A stretch of 64,000 bases of DNA from NCBI GenBank assembly GCA_022749755.1, contig CM040447.1, forward strand, positions 796,290 through 860,289. The letters run 5' to 3'. A program made the position numbers and the translations under genes. Every line of letters begins with the position of its first letter. Position 1 is the first letter of the stretch. Source of the DNA: Azadirachta indica (lineage: Eukaryota; Streptophyta; Magnoliopsida; Sapindales; Meliaceae). A model generated the notes under the pieces. It was not told the DNA's origin and ran no database searches. It saw only the letters and a list, made by a program, of their open reading frames with translations. This document shows positions 14,571 through 25,660 of the stretch, one piece after another.

Positions 14571-15090
14571 TTTACTTACTGCTCACTCACTATCAACAGT
14601 CAACGTCAATGAATCAGTCCACATTATCTTATAACATAAATCAATTCGTAGCTTATTTTACAGTTTGATTCTACGGAAACGCAATACATGCATTTAATTC
14701 CGCTGCCTATGGCTAATTTATTTTAGTATTTTGGAACTTTTGTAACGAAATATGAGTTTAATTACTTGATCTTGAATGAGTAATGCAGGAAGAATTTTGA
14801 TTAGGAAAGTACGCCGATTACAAGTTTAATTGGTACTGAGGAAGAGTAAGAAAATAGTTAGAACGGAATTCGTGGCTAGATATTATTAATTGAAACAAAA
14901 GGCAAACAGAAATTGCAAACAGAAAAATGAAGAGAAAACACGTTCAACTTTCTCCTAATTGAGATTAGAAATTTTCTTTTCTGAATTAATTTTCTCAGCG
15001 GCCAAGCAAAAGATAAGAAACAAAACCGCATATTGTAGAAGAATATAGTATTTGAACCAGTTTCAATGAGTATCTTAGCTGGCCATTAGA
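14571..15090 (-). other. CALS5 5' region, possibly leader intron
   Basis: No coding sequence is evident. If the pyrimidine-rich leader exon at 15811-15905 belongs to CALS5, this stretch is mostly intron. Otherwise it is plain upstream sequence. Confidence 0.35.
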
Positions 15091-15094
15091 AGGC

Positions 15095-15562
15095 TCTGTT
15101 TTTGAAAATAACGAAAAGCGGTACGAGTGAAACAGAACGCAATGATCGATTTCCATAAACAGAACGAAATGATCTAATTCTCGTTCTCATGCATGTATTC
15201 AGTTTCTCGGTAACCAAACAAAAAACTAGAAAAAGTTGCTAAATCTCTCATGCACTTTCTTTACCTCCACTTTTTTGGTAACCAAACAGAGAAACTAGAA
15301 CGAAATGCTAAATCTCTCATCTCACGCATGCACTTTCACCCAAACAGAATTGAACAATCATGCAACAATCTTCCAAACACGCATAAACTTTCTAGGAAAC
15401 CAAACAGAAATGAACAATCACGCAATATTCTTCCAACCACGCACAAGCTTTCTCGGAAAGCAAACAGAAATGAACGAGAACGAAATGAACAATTATTCGC
15501 TCAAATATTCTCACTCATGCATGATCTTTCTCGGAAATCAAACAGAACTTTCCTTATCCAAA
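15095..15562. repeat. Imperfect minisatellite upstream of CALS5
   Basis: Six or more diverged copies, 54-78 bases each, share the core TTTCTCGG(T/A)AA.CAAACAGAA followed by a variable AAC/GAAATGA segment and a CATGCA or CACGCA box. Good copies start near 15203, 15333, 15389, 15449 and 15527. Open frames run across it by chance because the unit is often a multiple of three and lacks stops; no protein family is visible. Confidence 0.7.
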
Positions 15563-15810
15563 AGAAAAACATGAAAACCTAGTGAAAAACCTTCTTCAAT
15601 CAAGCAAAATTAACAAAGCTTACGTACGTCTGATCTAAATCAGGAGTAAAACAAAATTGTGAACCTCCTAATTAAAATCGCCTTCGCCTGAAAATAAAAT
15701 CTTATTAAAGAGATTATAAAACAAGAAAGAAAATTATACCAAAGGAGTGAGGAGTCGAGAGAGAAAGAGAGAAAATGAAAAAGAAAATTTGTGTGGTTCA
15801 AATATTAACC

Positions 15811-15905
15811 TTGTCTAAGGAAGACGAGAGGCAAAATTGTTCGGAGCAAGTAGCAAGAAATTAATAAATGGGGAGAGAGAAACACGGGCGGGGAAGGGAG
15901 GAGAG
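15811..15905 (-). promoter_or_regulatory. Putative 5' leader exon of CALS5
   Basis: On the minus strand this is a pyrimidine-rich leader (TCTCCTCCCTTCCCC, then CTCTCTCCCC) ending in AGACAAG followed by GTTAAT, a plausible donor. A G-box lies just upstream. The link to the ATG at 14570, 1.2 kb downstream, is inferred from orientation and composition only. Confidence 0.35.
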
Positions 15906-15937
15906 GTAACGAAATGCTGTGCTTGTTTGGTTGGAAT

Positions 15938-15947
15938 GACACGTGGC
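15938..15947. promoter_or_regulatory. G-box / ABRE-like element
   Basis: The sequence GACACGTGGC contains the palindromic core CACGTG, the binding site of plant bZIP and bHLH factors. It sits about 35 bases upstream of the putative leader exon, a normal promoter position for a minus-strand gene. A second related site, GACGTGGCA, lies near 16156. Confidence 0.5.
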
Positions 15948-16209
15948 ATAATATTAGCGGGCTGATGAATTTGTAAGAAATAAGGTGGAGGTACATCATT
16001 TTTGTTGGCGAAGGTTTTGGGGTGGTTTCAGTTTTCTGTTTGAACGGTTCTTTTGTGGCCAGAAGAATAATATGACATTATTGTTATTATTGTTTCTTTT
16101 TTAGTTTATTATTGCTTTTACATTGTTCATTGGTGGGACCGCGTTGGATTCTTGACGTGGCAGGTTCTAATTGGGGCTGGGAATGTAAGAGATTGTGGTC
16201 GTGGAATCA

Positions 16210-17715
16210 AACGACCACGAATCGCTCATATTCAACTAATCGAATTTTGTAAGGAAACTAAACGAATGGGAAAAAGCAATGGGACTCAATGTTAACGGGT
16301 GATTTCTTGCAATATATTATAGATTAGCCTAATTTTCTAATTTTACATTAAATTTAACATTTATTTTTTAAGTTTTAAAAAATTTGGAATGTATAATTAA
16401 GAAATTACAACATCAATATATTTTAAAAATTCTAATGGGAGAATGTCCATTACTCCTACTTTTTGAAATAATGTTCCATTATCTTTTATACTTTTTTTAA
16501 TATCACATCACTCTCCTGAATCTCGATTTCACCTTTTAATATTTCAAATATTTTTGATTTTATCATTTTATAAATTAATTAAATTGAAGAACAAAATCAT
16601 AAAAAAAAAATTATGGGATGATGAGGTATTAAAAAAAATATAAGAATAATGGAGTATTTGTTTGAAAAGTAGGAGGTAATAAACATTTCCAATTCTAGCA
16701 TAAAACTATTATATTGTAACGTAATTTCTTTTCTTTTTTATAGTAAAATTTATGTTAAAATAAAAAATTTGATTTTCATTAAGGTACCAATAACCATTAA
16801 TGCTCTGATTTTCATGTTCTTATTAAACAACACGATATTATCTGATTAATTCATAATTTTAACTCAATTAACAAGAAGTTACAATTTTGACATTAAATAT
16901 ATTATCTTACAATATATGTAGTAATTTCATAAAATCATAAGTATTGGGAAGAATTTCAATAACATACATAATGTGCATATATCCTGCTGGCATGGTATAA
17001 TAATGGGATAGAATAAACATAAAGAAAAGATTTCCTTATTTTTTTTGAAATGTTTAACTTGCAATATGATGGAACTACTAAGGAAAAAAACCAAATGTTT
17101 TGGGAAATCTAATTGGAAGAAAATAATTGACAATCAATTTCTTTAATTTTAAAAGTTAAAAAATCATACTCTTATTTATTATATATATATATATATATAT
17201 ACGTAAAAGGAAAAAAATAGTATTCATGATAATCATCTAAAGGAAGAATTGATGATTGTGAATGGACAATATTATTTATTATATAATAATTTAATGCATG
17301 ACAAATTTTAAGAGTATCATATCGAATATATAAGTTGATATTTATACATATATAAATATAATTATTGTATTTTAATTTTATAAATGTAACACTACGATAA
17401 TTGAAAGTGATTTATAATTTTATCTAAATTTATTTAGATATTTAATTAGTGAGTTTTAGTTATAAGTTGCATGGGTGGATCTTTTATAAACTCTTAAAAT
17501 AAATGTGAATATTTCTTTTTTAATCGTAGAATTTTGATAAGTATACTATAACAAAATTAACATAAAGTTCTTGTAAATATTTGACTTTACAATATGTGAT
17601 ATAATGAAATTAATATAAATTTATTGTAAAATTTTGACTAAAAAATATCAATATTAAAGCAAAACTACTTTTTAATTATTTATGTAAATTATATTCCTCA
17701 TCATTTCTTTCAAAA
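16210..17715. other. AT-rich spacer
   Basis: Long A/T tracts, many stops in all frames, and a (TA)n run near 17178-17200. I see no gene here. Confidence 0.6.
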
Positions 17716-18772
17716 GGCTATTTTCATGTACCTCTTCTGAGTTTTGTGGAAATCAATATAGAAAAAAAGTTTGTGAAAATTTATAAAACTTACTCTCAAC
17801 AGTAATTCAATTAAATTTAATTATTTGTTCCCTAACCAAAAATACAAAAAGAAGTAATGATCGTATTATTAATTATATATCTTTTAGTTAATTTTTACTA
17901 ATGTGAAAAATAATATCATCAATTATTTAAAAGACTTGTTAATAACAAATATGTGATCTTTATAGAATTTTATATATATTTGGAGATTTTCAGGAAAAAA
18001 ATTAGCTAGCAAATAATATTATTTTCTATCTCCTCCTCAAATCTCTAACCCTAATCTATTGCCACCTCTATCGTTGTCCTTCTTCCCCTCTCATCTCAAA
18101 ATATGCCACCACCATCATAACGACTTTGCTTATCTCTCTTTGTCCTCGACTCTCTCCAATCTTTGAAATATTACCACCGTTGAGTTTAAGCAACAGCTGC
18201 CCATAGTAATAAAGTTTTTCGACTAGTCAAACAACTCGGTCATCTTTACTTTGATAAAAATCCTAAATTCCTCAATCAAGCCTCAATATAAAGCAAGCTG
18301 TGAGAGTACAAAGGTTTGCTTTTCTTTTGTGGATACTAACTCTTCTACTTTAAGTAGTTTTTTTTTTTTTAAGGTCTGAGAGATGAGTTGGTATAATTAA
18401 GAAGACACTTTGGAGAAAAGAATAGCGGAAAAAGTGAGAAAATGATAAAATCTTGGAGCAGTAGAGGGTGTTGAAGATATCTGGGTTCATGAAGTGCTTC
18501 AATAGTTTATTATTCGAATTCGAATTGGTTGTAAATGGAAAAAGAAATGAAAATTGTTAGGTGATTTATAGCTGTCAAACAAGAAAACTTGGAAGAAAAT
18601 AGAGACTAAAGGTTATTCTTTCGCGTAAAATTACCGAATTATTTAGTCAACTGACATTTGTTACCAGTCCAATTCAACTGAAATACTATTGAAGAGAGAT
18701 TCTTATGAATATTCACAAACCTTCTATCCACATATAATTTCCACAAACCTGAAGGAGGTATGTGAAAATACC
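17716..18772. mobile_element. Long-TIR element with non-TE-like interior (Mutator-like/Pack-MULE candidate)
   Basis: The left end (about 17716-17830) reappears as its reverse complement at about 18652-18772. Shared blocks include TATTTTCA, a TACCTC box, TTTGTGGAAAT and AGTTTGTGAA, over roughly 115 bases with about 75% identity by eye. The interior at 18010-18480 is clearly less AT-rich than its surroundings and contains ATCTCTAACCCTAATC and CCACCTCTATCG, which look like leader or coding sequence of an ordinary gene. No transposase frame is visible, and no clean target duplication was found. Confidence 0.5.
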
Positions 18773-19013
18773 TCTTCTTCCAAATTTCCAAATTCTATCA
18801 TTTTTATATGTTGTATTATTGACATCAAGTTCTCTTAGAAGGTCCTCAATGAGATTTTTTTTTTAACTTTGTTTTATAAGTGAAAATCTCTGAAAATAAA
18901 GTAAAATAATTAGATATAATCTATAACATGCAAATATTGCAGTGATATGGTTTTCCTATTTAGCCCTGAGAAAGTTTTTTGGAAGAAAGCAGTAGTATGT
19001 GCTGAGAAATAAA

Positions 19014-20337
19014 ATGGAGTCTGGAATAATTTCCAGAGAATTCATTAAACCTTCTTCTCCAGCACCTCTTCACCTCAAAACCCACAAGATCACTCTTTTC
19101 GATCAATTCACTCATCAACTCTACTTTCCTATAGTCCTTCACTATCCCTTCAATCAAGACCCGAATCTTTCTGATCCTACCCAGATTAATCATATTGTTT
19201 CCAAAAGATTGCAATTGCTGAAGTAATCTCTTCTGGAAACCTTATCCCGTTTTTACGCATTTGCCGGAAAGATCAAAGATACTCTCTCTATTGACTGCAA
19301 TGACGAGGGGATTTATTTTACAGAGGCTAGAGTTAGAAGCCCGCTCAGTGATTTTTTCTTCCTACCGAATTTCACTACCTTGAACGGTAAATTCATTCCG
19401 TTTGATGTTAAAGAGCAGAGTGGATCCATTTCAGGACTTCAAGTAGCAAAGATTCAAATAACATCGTTCGCATGCGGTGGCCTTGTCATTTATGCTTGTC
19501 TTTCACATTTTGCTCGGTGATGGAATAATATTGACCTCGTTTCTGAAGAGTTGGCTTGCCACTGTGAAGGGGCAGTACATCCGAACAATGATGATTCCTC
19601 TTTGTTTCCTCAACAGGAAAACTATCCGTAAGAGGCAACCTGGATGGCCACAAATGCCTCATTTTTAAGGAAAGGCAGATTTTTCAGCAGGAGATTTCTC
19701 TTTGATGCCAAAGGAATAGCTATCCTGAAATCTAAGGCGACAAGCTCACTTGTGCCAAATCCATCGCGTGTTGAGACCGTGTCTGCATTCCTTTCCAAAT
19801 GTATCGTGGCTGCCTTCAGAACAAAATTTGGTTCTCATAAACCAACTCTATTATCCCATGTAGTGAATTTGCGAGCAAAAGCCAAGCCCCCAATGTCAGA
19901 ATCTTCTATGGAAACATTGTTTGGATTGCAAATGTATTATGCACAAATAAAGAAGAGGAGTTGGCTAGCTTGGTGTGCAGGTTGAGGAAAGCAGTAATGG
20001 AGATCAATGGAGATCAATGGAGATTTTGTAAAGAGCCTACAAGGAAATGAAGGGTTTTTTTTACCGTATTAATGCTGTGAACAATGTTGCGGCTATGTGT
20101 GGTGCTGCAAAAGAAAGAATTACGTTTAGCAGTTGGTGTAATTTTGATTTATATGATATTGATTTGGGATGGAAAGCCTATTTGGGTTAGCCCTGTTGGT
20201 TTGGACGGATCGATTCCTTATTTTTTTAAATAATATCATTCTCACGGGTACGAGATTAAGGGATTGGATGGGATTGAAGCATGGGTGTATTTACGTGGGG
20301 AAGACATGAATATTTTGGAACTTGATGAATAATGAAT
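19014..20337 (+). pseudogene. BAHD acyltransferase pseudogene A (vinorine synthase-like)
   Basis: BAHD enzymes transfer acyl groups from acyl-CoA to alcohols or amines. This copy begins with the clade's N-terminus (SREFIKPSSPAPLHLKTHKI, then LFDQF) and can be followed in pieces: a stop right after KRLQLLK, then YAFAGKIKDTLSIDCNDEG, then the FACGG region and a degenerate active site (HILLGDG instead of HxxxDG). It continues from RRFLFDAKGIAILKSKATS to VKSLQGNEG and a C-terminal DFGWG motif reduced to DLGWK before a stop. Several stops and frameshifts separate these blocks, and a 12-base duplication (ATGGAGATCA repeated) lies near 20000. It is not functional. Same strand and subfamily as copies B and C. 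Confidence 0.88.
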
Positions 20338-20645
20338 TACATTTGCTACGTTAGAACCAAATCCTTTGAGATAGAACTGTATATTTATGACGTCAACCTT
20401 GAAGAATTTGATGTAATTTGCGTTTTGGACTTAAGGATGAATGTTTATTCTAAATAGTTTCATGGAAAAAAAAAAGAATAAGAATATAAATTAATATAAA
20501 AAGTCTTTATTTTCATCAATTGAATTACAGCTAGCTTTACTTGGTATGCTTTTAAGTATTTATGCTCTTAATAAGATAATTTATATTTTCTAACACGCCC
20601 CCAAGAAAAAATTTTAACTTAATAATTACGATAATTCATAAAATT
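20338..20645. other. 3' flank of BAHD copy A, no gene seen
   Basis: AT-rich sequence without a recognisable frame. It may contain the old 3' untranslated region of the BAHD copy. Confidence 0.5.
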
Positions 20646-20649
20646 GTAA

Positions 20650-20950
20650 ATTTTTTTTTAATTAAACCTCTAAGAACCAAGCCTTAGAGGTAAATTTTAT
20701 TAAAAGGATAAAATGCATTACAATTGAAATCAAAGAATGGAGATAAGTGAAAAGCACAGCAAAAGTAAAAATAGAACGAAACTTTTCGCTGACTGGTAAG
20801 AAAAAAGATGAAGAAAAGGCTTTCCACCTAGGATAGCAAACTGCAATTGACAGCATCTCCAGCCCCTTGATAGGATACATCTCGGCTAGCAGCAATGCAA
20901 GTAAAAACTTAATAAAAGTAATTAAAGAGTATAAACCCAAAGATCAATAA
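20650..20950 (-). mobile_element. Possible 3' remnant of a LINE-like retroelement
   Basis: Read on the minus strand, the sequence ends with TTTTAATAAAATTTACCTCT, GGTTCTTAGAGGTTT and a run of A. This resembles the 3' untranslated end and tail of plant LINEs. Composition differs from the flanks. No reverse transcriptase or RNase H motif is visible and no target duplication was found. Confidence 0.3.
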
Positions 20951-21192
20951 CAATATAATAATTAAATTTTTTTAATAATAATTCAAAATGATAAGCTTAA
21001 GTGTGGAATTAAAAAATAGATAAACATATGTGGATATTCTAGGATATTTTAGAATATTAGTATCTTTTACTATATTTCAAATAGATATTACAATTTAGCA
21101 AAAATATAATAAAAAATAATTTGATATAATACGATTGTAATAATAAAATAAATTAATTTAATGTAAGTTAAAAATGTGACAGAAGTATATAA

Positions 21193-21201
21193 TATAATAA
21201 A
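21193..21201 (+). repeat. 9-bp target-site duplication, left copy
   Basis: TATAATAAA immediately precedes the element start GGAAAATTGAC and is repeated exactly at 23385-23393. A 9-base duplication is characteristic of Mutator-superfamily insertion. Confidence 0.8.
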
Positions 21202-23384
21202 GGAAAATTGACATTTTACCTCTTAAGATTTAGTGTAATAGACAAATACCTTTGATGTTTGAAAAAAGACAGATGCCTCCCTAATATTTGGATAAATAGG
21301 CAGATATTCTCTGAATTTTTATTTTCGTTAGTTGATTGATTAGTTTATTAGCATTTGTATCTCTCATTTTTTATATAATAATACTTTGATATATATTTTT
21401 TTATTTTAATATAATACTTTACTTCCTATTTTAATATTTTTCACAATATAATTTTTTTAAATATAACAATTTAGTTCATATTTAATATTTTTTTCATAAT
21501 ATGCTCAAGAGTAAATACCTTTTAAATTTATTATTTCAATAAAAAATTTGAAAAATAAAATATTATTAAAAAAATTTAAACAACGAATTAGATTAAACTC
21601 ATTAAAATATTTTAAACTTATGTTAAAATATTTATTTTTTTTACAATAAATTTGATATTTAATTGTTAAAAGAAATTTTGAAATATATTTTAACATTATA
21701 TTCTTATATTAATATTTTTATTTAAAAGATTATATTAAATTTAATATTTTTTCTTGAGAAAAATTATGAAAATCTAAATAAAAAAATGAAAAAAGAAAAA
21801 ATTTAATATCATTTGTTAATAGAATTAGTAATTAAATATATCTTATATTCTTATTAACTAATATAATTTAATTTTAATTAAGAAAATAGAAAAAGAAGAA
21901 AATTTTTTTGATTATTTTTATTTGTAATATATATAACATGTATTTATTGTTTATATTTTTATTTATATTTTTATATATTTTTTTTAAAAATATAATAAAT
22001 TTAACATAATTTTTATTCTTATAATAATATTTTTTTTAATTATTAAAAAATTTTAAAGCATATTTTAATGTTTATTCTTATAATAATATTTTTATTTAAA
22101 AGATTATATTAAATTTATTATATTTTCTTAAGAAAAATTATGAAAATATAAAAAATAAAAAAATTTAGTATCATTTGTTAATAGAATTAATAATTAGATA
22201 TATTTTATATTTTTATTAATCAATATAATTTAATTTTAATTAAGAAAATAGAAAAAGAAGAAAATTTTTGATTCTTTTTATTTGTAATATATATATATAT
22301 ATATAACATGTATTTATTGTTTATATTTTTATATATTTTAAAAAAAATAAATTTAACATAATTTTTTAAATAAATATATTACATATAAAAATAAAACGTT
22401 AAAAAATATTTCAATTAAATTTTTTAATAATTAAATATTTATGATTATAAAAGTAAAAGTAAAAGATTAGAAATATTTTAACATATGAGTATAACTTATT
22501 TCAATATTTAAATTTTTTTAATAATTTTATTTTTTAAAATTTTTTATTAAAATAACAAATTAAGAAATTTATTTATTCTAGAATATATTGTGAAAAAATA
22601 TGAAAAATATGTGAAAATATAAATAAAAATATAAACAATAAATACATGTTATATATATTACAAATAAAAATAATAAAAAAAAAATTCTCTTCTTTTTCTA
22701 TTTTTTAATTAAAATTAAATTATATTGGTTAATAAGAATATAAAATATATTTAATTATTAATTCTATTAACAAATGACACTAATTTTTTTCTTCTTTATT
22801 TATATTTTCATAATTTTTCTCAAGAAAATATAATAAATTTAATATAATCTTTTAAATAAAAATATTAATATAAAAATAAAATGTTAAAATATATTTCAAA
22901 ATTTTTTTAACAATTAAATATCAAATTTATTGTAAAAAAAAGAAAAAAAGATATAAATATTTTAACATGAGTTTAAAATATTTTAATATGAATTTTATCT
23001 AACTCATTATTTAAATTTTTTTAATAATATTTTATTTTTCAAATTTTCTATTGAAATAACAAATTAAAAATGTATTTAATTTTGAGTATATTATGAAAGA
23101 AATATTAAATATGAAGTAAATTGTTATATTTAAAAAAATTATATTGTGAAAAATATTAAAATAGAGAGTAAAGTGTTATATTAAAATAAAATATATATCA
23201 AAATATTATTATATAAAAGATGAGGGACACAAATAATAATAAATTAACCGGTTAACTAACGAAAATAAAAGTTCAGAAGTATTTGCCTATTTATCCAAAA
23301 GTCAATGGGGCATTTGTCTTTTCTCGAACATTAGGGTGATATTTACCTATTAGGCCAAACATCGGGGAAAAATGTCAATTTTCC
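21202..23384. mobile_element. Foldback Mutator-like element with ~780-bp terminal inverted repeats
   Basis: The left arm (21202 to about 21985) is matched by the reverse complement of the right arm (about 22600-23384), starting GGAAAATTGACA at both ends. It is flanked by a perfect 9-bp duplication, TATAATAAA. The outer ~200 bases are mixed sequence; the rest is extremely AT-rich. Between the arms, about 22020-22345 is an extra direct copy of left-arm sequence from about 21670-21980. There is no transposase frame, so the element is non-autonomous. If transcribed it would fold into a long hairpin. Confidence 0.85.
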
Positions 23385-23393
23385 TATAATAAA
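23385..23393 (+). repeat. 9-bp target-site duplication, right copy
   Basis: TATAATAAA directly after the element end TCAATTTTCC, identical to 21193-21201. Confidence 0.8.
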
Positions 23394-23967
23394 TAGTATA
23401 TTATAATATAAAAATTTAAAAATTTAAAAATATATATTACTTATAATTCATAAAATCTAACATAAAAATATTTGTAATTCCCTGATAAACTAAAAAATTT
23501 ATAAAGAGAAAAATTATTTACATAAAGTATCAAGGTAGAAAGTCAAAAAAATGAGAGAAAAAAAAAGGTTAAATTTTTCTGCTGGGTTTTGTTGCCAGCA
23601 GTTGGGTTTTGTTTGCTGCTGATTTGCTGAGTTTTTAATAATGGAACCAATTCGGCTGCAAAGTCATTGATTTTCACCAATTTCTACAACTTTTTACAAT
23701 TTACGGCAAGTCAACTCGATAATGGAGATCACTAAGTGCATTCACATATATAATATTTTCATGAAGATAGTTGTACACAAGGGAATTAAAACCTCTTACA
23801 TACCTGATACATCCATTTAATGGTGGGCTGCTTAAAATGAAAATCTGAAAATAATTGTTCTTATTATTGTTTTATCGTCATCATTATTATTATTGAGAAT
23901 CTTGTAATGACCCGCAATTGACTTATCCAATGAGATAAATGAGATTAAATACATTTGTGAGAAAATT
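23394..23967. other. Spacer between foldback element and LINE
   Basis: No gene recognised. A short stretch near 23580-23640 is GT-rich and locally repetitive (GCTGGGTTTTGTT-like phrases). Confidence 0.5.
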
Positions 23968-23977
23968 AATCAAATTA

Positions 23978-24910
23978 ATTTATCTCTAGTAACTGATTCC
24001 ATGGTGGTATTTCATTTTCTTGTCTGACTCCTCTTTGCTCCCTCCATGGTTTATTCGTAATCGTTGGCTCAACTGCAGGCATTATATCTCGAGAATTAAT
24101 TTTCGTTACACTCATATATCTACCGTGAGAATAATAGTGTAGCAGATAAATTGGCTAATTTGGGTCTTAATTGCACTAGCTTCCATTGGTGCGATGCGCC
24201 TCCTGATTCGGTCCATGGTTTAATTTCAAAAGAATGCAGGTGGTTTTCCCAGTTATAGATTTTCTTGATCTGATGTTATGCAACATAAACGCATTTTCTT
24301 GGCTCTCTGGCATGAATTCCTCTGCTTTGTGTTTATTGCTTTGCTTTGTGGTTTTTGCTGGATTGTGCTGCTAGTTGGGCTCTCCTCGTCTGCTTTGCTG
24401 CTTTTGACTCACTTGTTGTTGGTGGTGCAAGCTGCTTCTTCTTCCACTTTCATGCTCCTGCTGCAAGCGTTTTGCTGTGGTGGTTGGGTTATGCTTGTTG
24501 TTTGGAAGTTTGCTGGCTGCGGCTGTTAGTTACTTTCTGGTTTACTGCGTTGGCACGCTGGGTGCCCGTTTGCTTGGAATGCAGGTTTATAGATGTTTGG
24601 CATGCTGATTACAAGTTTTGGTAGTTTATTATTGTTGCTGGATTCTTCTTTTTGGCATGCTGGTTTGCTTCTGTACGCTGCTGCTGCTGGGTAATGCAAG
24701 TCTGGACTGCTACCCTTGAAATACTATTCTGGTTTACTTGTTTCATTTGTTGTATCAGGTCTTACAAGCTATAATCATGTTGCACTTTTCTTTTCCATAC
24801 ATGTATTACATGATTTTGTAAGGCCTCCTGGGCATCCCTTTTGATTTGTATATTTTCTTTATTAATATTATTGCTCTAAGCTTTTGCTTGGAGACTATTT
24901 TAAAAAAAAA
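23978..24910 (+). mobile_element. 5'-truncated LINE (L1-type) with RNase H tail, 3' UTR and poly(A)
   Basis: A frame at about 24093-24258 encodes the C-terminal end of the plant LINE RNase H domain: YIYRENNSVADKLANLGL is the typical 'IYRE.N.VAD.LAN.G' motif carrying the late catalytic Asp. It is followed by a stop, a ~640-base T/G-rich 3' untranslated region and a poly(A) run at 24900-24910. AATCAAATTA occurs both just before the insertion (23968-23977) and right after the tail (24911-24920), a 10-base target duplication. Upstream coding sequence is absent or decayed, so it is a dead 5'-truncated copy. Confidence 0.8.
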
Positions 24911-25204
24911 AATCAAATTAGATTTCTGAAAATTTGACATAGAAACCTGACATATGTAATAAACTGCTGTATTAAAATAGTTTTACAAAATAAAAAACTT
25001 GTACAAGTGGAAATTTTTAAATGTTATAATTGATTTGGAGAATCAGAAATCTAATATCAAATGTAGAAATGGAGAAAACGAACAATAGTAGTGATAATTT
25101 GTAACTCAGCCAGGTTGTCTTAATGATATTATGTATTTATGTATATAGCCCCAAATAGATAGTTTTGTGAATCATTTCTTGAGAAAAGATCTCTGGAAAG
25201 GAAA

Positions 25205-25660
25205 ATGGATATGGAAATAATTTCCGGAGAGTGCATCAAACCCTCTTCTCCAGCAGTTTCTCACCTCAAAACCCATAAGCTTTGTCTCTGTGATCAATCA
25301 ATATACTGATCACGTCTATGCTTCTGATGTCCTATTTTATCCTTTAACCAAGACTTAAACCTTTCCTCCAGTTGAACCGCGTTCTAATGCAGCAGATAAA
25401 TTTACGTTCTGGAGCTGGTGTAATTAATTTTAGATTTTATAGTATTGATTTTGGATGGGGAAAACCTCTCTGGATTACTATTGTCGGTTGTGATGAATCT
25501 GCTCCTGTGTTTATGAATATTATCGTACGTTCATATGGATACAAGATTGGGAGATGGGATTGATGCATTTGTGCAATTACCTGAAGAAGAAATGGCTCTG
25601 TTAGAAGTTGATAAAGAATTGCTTATATTTGCCACCTTGGATCCAAGTTCACTGGGATAA
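25205..25660 (+). pseudogene. BAHD acyltransferase pseudogene B, internally deleted
   Basis: The copy starts with ATG and the clade N-terminus (ISGECIKPSSPAVSHLKTHK, then LCLCDQS). Around 25375 it jumps directly to the C-terminal part, from NLRSGAGVINFRFYSIDFGW to the end of the protein (EEEMALLEVDKELLIFATLD). About 900 bases of coding sequence are missing, including the HxxxD active site. A stop lies in the N-terminal piece and a frameshift follows the YGYKIG segment. It keeps the intact DFGWGKP structural motif but cannot be active. Confidence 0.85.

Noticed and set aside
15250..15582. 110-codon frame rich in Asn and Arg upstream of CALS5
   Set aside because: It is a reading of the minisatellite units; two overlapping frames look equally 'coding', as expected from tandem repeats.
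20650..20950. 92-codon hydrophobic minus-strand frame as a membrane protein gene
   Set aside because: Better explained as a LINE-like 3' tail with a poly(A) end; no start context or family signal.
24278..24624. Two overlapping hydrophobic frames of 83 and 92 codons
   Set aside because: They lie in the T/G-rich 3' untranslated region of the truncated LINE; hydrophobicity follows from composition.
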